A stretch of DNA of 64,000 nucleotides from Nocardia sp. NBC_00403. GTDB lineage: Bacteria; Actinomycetota; Actinomycetes; Mycobacteriales; Mycobacteriaceae. The DNA is taken from assembly GCF_036046055.1 (NCBI RefSeq), contig NZ_CP107939.1, positions 6,324,001 to 6,388,000 of the forward strand, read 5' to 3'. The notes under the pieces were generated by a model, which saw only the letters and a list, made by a program, of their open reading frames with translations, had not been told where the DNA came from and did not search any database. This document shows, one piece after another, positions 61,213 to 64,000 of the stretch (position 1 is its first letter; every line of letters starts with the position of its first letter). The position numbers were made by a program, and so were the translations under genes.

Positions 61213-61911
61213 TCAGGTTGCGGACTGTTGCGACTGGTTGGCTGCCGCCAAAGACGTGAAGATCGGGGTGTCCGGGTCCGCCGAGATGCCTTGACGACGC
61301 AAGAAGCCATCGATCAGGCCCCAGACGAACTCGACGGCTTGATCGACGAACTCGACGGTCGTAGCAGGCCGCGACACCTCCGCATCCCCCAGCCACAGAT
61401 CGGTGATCGCCACGACCACTCCGACGACCGCACAGGCCAGATAGTCGATGCCCGTTGCAGCGATCGGGATGGATTCGGCGATTTCCCGCGCCTGCTCGGC
61501 GAATCGGCCCGCCACCGCCCGCCCGAGGTCGAATTGCAGTACCGATCCATCGGCTTTCTGCGTGACGTGCGCCTGACCGAGGAAGCGAAAAACGTTGGGG
61601 TGCTCCAGAATACTGTCGGCGTAGCCGGTCAGGACGCGGCGCAGCGCGGTGCGTGGCGGCTGCAGCATAAGGGTGAGATCGTTGCCTGCCGCAGCCCCGG
61701 CCGCCTTGGCCATCCGATTGCCGATCTCGGTGTACAGATCCGCTTTGTCGGCGAACTGGCGATATAGCCGCGGCTTGGTGATGTGGGCCTCGCGCGCGAT
61801 GTCGTCCATGCTCGGGCGCGGACCATCCCGGTCGATCACCCGAATCGCTGCGTCGACGATCTCCTCGCGGGTAATCGTCCTCGCGGCGGATCTGGCATCG
61901 GATCTGGGCAC
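61213..61911 (-). CDS. TetR-family regulator
   Basis: The 232-residue protein has a TetR HTH (TREEIVDAAIRVIDRDGPRP, IAREAHITKPRLYRQFADKA) and a long helical ligand domain. The GTG at 61911 gives the family-typical N-terminus; a candidate -10 (TATGCT) about nine bases upstream suggests a leaderless message. Three operator-like repeats lie in the divergent region toward the EphD-like hydrolase at 62118, which is the probable target. Confidence 0.85.
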   Translation of the reverse strand: MPRSDARSAARTITREEIVDAAIRVIDRDGPRPSMDDIAREAHITKPRLYRQFADKADLYTEIGNRMAKAAGAAAGNDLTLMLQPPRTALRRVLTGYADSILEHPNVFRFLGQAHVTQKADGSVLQFDLGRAVAGRFAEQAREIAESIPIAATGIDYLACAVVGVVVAITDLWLGDAEVSRPATTVEFVDQAVEFVWGLIDGFLRRQGISADPDTPIFTSLAAANQSQQSAT

Positions 61912-61924
61912 AATCGGAGCATAG

Positions 61925-62080
61925 CGTACCGACAGTACCACTACTGATTGCCTCGCAACCGGATCGGAATGGCTTGTGCAACTGCTCATCACGTGACAGA
62001 CCTCATAATTCTCCTCCGCTGGCGCCCATTGATTTCCGATCCTTCGTACTGCCAGTATCGGATCACGTACCAGCGGTACA
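61925..62080. promoter_or_regulatory. Three operator-like repeats in a divergent promoter region
   Basis: CGTACCGACAGTACC (61925-61939), CGTACTGCCAGTATC (62045-62059) and CGTACCAGCGGTACA (62066-62080) share the near-palindrome CGTAC-five-GTAC. One copy sits beside the TetR start and two lie 38-73 bases before the hydrolase start, as expected for a TetR regulator that controls both directions. Confidence 0.65.
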
Positions 62081-62117
62081 CCAGGATCTGCGACAGCACA
62101 TCGATCGAGGCGCGAAC

Positions 62118-63056
62118 ATGAACGAACAGCCCGACAGCACCGACCCGACCGACCTCCGACGACCGGACCGGCAGTCGACCGTGGCCGTCGAGGGCGCCGA
62201 GCTGGCGGTGTTCGAATGGGGCGATCCGGCCGCGGAACCCCTTGTCCTCGTGCACGGCGTCACCGATACCCATCGCGTCTGGACCAGGGTGGCGGCACTG
62301 CTGAGCGACGGCTTCCGCGTGGTCACCTATGACGTGCGCGGCCACGGCCGGTCCGCGAAACCCGCTGCGCTGCCGGACTATCGACTCGAGCGGCTCGCCG
62401 CGGACTTCTACGCCGTGATCGACACAGTCAGCCCGCGCAGCCCGGTGCATGTGTGCGGCCACGGCTGGGGCGCGGTGCAGGTGTGGGAGGCAGTGTGCGA
62501 TCCGCAGGCGAACACCAGGATCGCCTCGTTTACCGCCATCTCCGGCCCCAACCTCGACCATGTGGGAATACTGTTGCGCGACATCTCATCTCCGTCACGA
62601 CACCTCCGCAGACTGGCCACCGACCCGGCCTGGATGCTATGCGGCGCCGAGTCAGCGCCCGCCGCCGTGCAACGTATCGCCTACCCACCACGAGTGCGTT
62701 CCTGGCTGATCGAGCGGCTCGGCGGAGTCCCACGCGTATACGCGCCGATCGCGGCCACCTGGCACACCGATCTGCTCGCCGGAACCCGCATCGTGCGGGC
62801 CAATCTGCTGCGCCATCTGCTGCGCCCACGGGATCGGCACACGGCGGTGCCGGTCCAGCTGGTGGTCGACACCACCGACGTGTTCGTGCCGCCGTTCCTC
62901 TATGACAGCAGTGCCCCTTGGGTGGATCGCCTGTGGCGCTGCGCGATTCCCGCCGACCACTGGCTCCCGGTGACCGAGCCGCTGCTCGTCGCCGAGGCCA
63001 TCGCCAACTTCGTCGAAGACCTGCACGCGGCCGACGCGACCATCCCGCGCCGCTAG
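62118..63056 (+). CDS. EphD-like alpha/beta hydrolase lacking the nucleophile
   Basis: The 312-residue protein resembles the N-terminal hydrolase half of EphD: PLVLVHGVTDTHRVWTRVAA, RVVTYDVRGHGRSAKPAALP and SFTAISGPNLDHVG. Where epoxide hydrolases have GHDWG, this protein has VCGHGWGAVQVWE, so the nucleophilic Asp is Gly. EphD proteins also carry a C-terminal SDR domain, absent here; the protein stops after FVEDLHAADATIPRR. It may be inactive or binding-only. The ATG at 62118 matches the family start. The TetR gene is divergent. Confidence 0.8.
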   Translation: MNEQPDSTDPTDLRRPDRQSTVAVEGAELAVFEWGDPAAEPLVLVHGVTDTHRVWTRVAALLSDGFRVVTYDVRGHGRSAKPAALPDYRLERLAADFYAVIDTVSPRSPVHVCGHGWGAVQVWEAVCDPQANTRIASFTAISGPNLDHVGILLRDISSPSRHLRRLATDPAWMLCGAESAPAAVQRIAYPPRVRSWLIERLGGVPRVYAPIAATWHTDLLAGTRIVRANLLRHLLRPRDRHTAVPVQLVVDTTDVFVPPFLYDSSAPWVDRLWRCAIPADHWLPVTEPLLVAEAIANFVEDLHAADATIPRR

Positions 63057-63256
63057 CCGGTGCTCGCCACCGACGCAGCCCGACAACGGACGGAGACGAT
63101 GTCCGATGCCGCCCACACGCTGACACGGGCCGCGGTGCTGCGCGGGTGACGAGCACCCTCGACGGTGCAGCCGGGGTGCGACCAGCGCGCCGAGCCCTCG
63201 ATGCGACAATGAATGCGTCAACCGCCCCAGTTCACGAAGGATAAACCCGCATTCCG

Positions 63257-64000
63257 ATGGCCGAGAACACCGCGTCGACCTCGCCCGATACCCAGGCCAT
63301 CGACCCGGCCGAACTGGCCATTTGCCTGCGTGTGCTGGAACAGGCCGGGCAGCTGGACAAGGACGATCCCCATTCGATCGCCGTGCAGCGCGCCGTCGGG
63401 CACATGTTCAAGAAGCTCAAGCTCCGCCGTCGCAGCGAGGCAAGGGACGCGGTTGCGGCCGCGGATCGCTCGGTGGTCGCGGCGACGGCGACCGGGTCGC
63501 CCAATCGGATCGATGACGAGACCGCGGGCATCCCGCTGACCTCGAACGCCGCGGGCGCGAGCGCGGGCACCCTGCTCCGGCCGCGCCCCTGCTACATGTG
63601 CAAGCAGCGCTACACCCGCGTCGACGCCTTCTACCACCAGCTCTGCCCGGAGTGCGCGGCCAGCAGCCATGCCAAGCGAGACGCGAGGACCGATCTGACC
63701 GGCCGTCGCGCGCTGCTGACCGGCGGTCGCGCCAAGATCGGCATGTACATCGCACTGCGACTGCTGCGCGACGGCGCACACACCACCATCACCACACGTT
63801 TCCCCAACGATGCCATCCGCCGCTTCGCCGCCATGGACGACAGCGCGGACTGGCTGCATCGACTGCGGATCGTCGGCATCGACCTGCGTGACCCCGCTCA
63901 AGTAGTCGCTCTCGCCGACGATGTCGCCGCACAGGGCCCGCTCGATATTCTCATCAACAATGCCGCGCAGACCGTGCGCCGCTCCCCCGGCGCCTACAGC
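63257..64000 (+). CDS. Zinc-ribbon SDR oxidoreductase, C-terminus beyond window
   Basis: The visible 248 residues contain a helical N-terminus (AIDPAELAICLRVLEQAGQL), a Cys-x2-Cys pair (CYMCKQRYTRVDAF), a second pair (LCPECAASSHA) that would bind zinc, and then a Rossmann start (RALLTGGRAKIGMYIALRLL) with GPLDILINNAAQT, typical of SDRs. The cofactor is probably NAD(P). It is 200 bases downstream of the EphD-like gene, with no other gene between. The catalytic Tyr-Lys is beyond the window. Confidence 0.82.
   Translation, partial: MAENTASTSPDTQAIDPAELAICLRVLEQAGQLDKDDPHSIAVQRAVGHMFKKLKLRRRSEARDAVAAADRSVVAATATGSPNRIDDETAGIPLTSNAAGASAGTLLRPRPCYMCKQRYTRVDAFYHQLCPECAASSHAKRDARTDLTGRRALLTGGRAKIGMYIALRLLRDGAHTTITTRFPNDAIRRFAAMDDSADWLHRLRIVGIDLRDPAQVVALADDVAAQGPLDILINNAAQTVRRSPGAYS

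Noticed and set aside
1..64000. Polyketide, nonribosomal peptide or other large secondary-metabolite cluster
   Set aside because: No multi-domain synthase, carrier-protein or condensation motif was seen. The enzymes present are primary lipid, sulfur and amino-acid types.

Overview
The window is a high-GC actinobacterial chromosome segment, most likely from Nocardia or a close mycolic-acid-containing relative. The evidence is lineage-typical gene families: fused HadA/HadB-type hydroxyacyl dehydratases, a biotin-dependent acyl-CoA carboxylase, an acyl-ACP desaturase, an Rv1733c-like membrane protein, LigC with a Prim-PolC-like partner, a UsfY-like protein, secreted LIP-type lipases, and Scr1-type regulators with a DUF397 partner. 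Many starts are GTG or TTG. No rRNA, tRNA or CRISPR array is visible.

Layout. 1-31.9 kb: lipid and acyl-CoA genes mixed with regulators. Several families occur twice, with one copy decayed: HadA/HadB (1-769 and 20236-21318 look whole, 2957-3990 is rearranged), carboxylase beta subunit (9138 intact, 16089 a frameshifted half), and PucR (30623 intact, 7606 without its DNA-binding end). A PI3/4-kinase-like gene with a small partner (12.4-13.8 kb) and a frameshifted Hsp70-like gene lie between them. The Hsp70-like gene is divergent from a membrane protein across a DtxR/IdeR-like iron box. From 18.9 to 30.4 kb there are two Scr1-type regulators, a DUF397 protein, an SAV_2177-type methyltransferase and two small genes. 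A shared palindromic element precedes several of them, so they probably form one regulon.

32.5-38.1 kb: a tight four-gene operon (overlaps of 1-4 bases) encodes a class V cysteine desulfurase-like enzyme, an unrecognised protein ending in a heavy-metal-associated (HMA) domain, a Y4yA-type PLP decarboxylase-fold enzyme, and a cysteine-synthase/rhodanese fusion. This looks like an undescribed sulfur-amino-acid or metal-linked pathway and is the best candidate for a new system. 38.9-40.2 kb: an M-box magnesium riboswitch precedes a 30-codon leader ORF with a near-perfect ribosome-binding site, then mgtC and a coupled 40-residue ORF.

40.2-57.8 kb: a conflict and mobile-element region. It holds a caspase-STAND-TPR gene divergent from an alpha/beta hydrolase; NfeD-like and flotillin genes; a cold-shock protein; LigC and Prim-PolC-like repair genes; and a nest of an integrase relic, an IS256 relic and an ISL3 element. 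Beyond these lie a TIR-STAND-WD40 gene with 12 very similar repeats, a broken DUF4231/SLATT-like gene beside it, and a decayed tnpB with its right end. 57.8-64 kb: ordinary chromosome with TetR regulators, an acyl-CoA dehydrogenase, an EphD-like hydrolase lacking its nucleophile, and a zinc-ribbon SDR that runs off the end.
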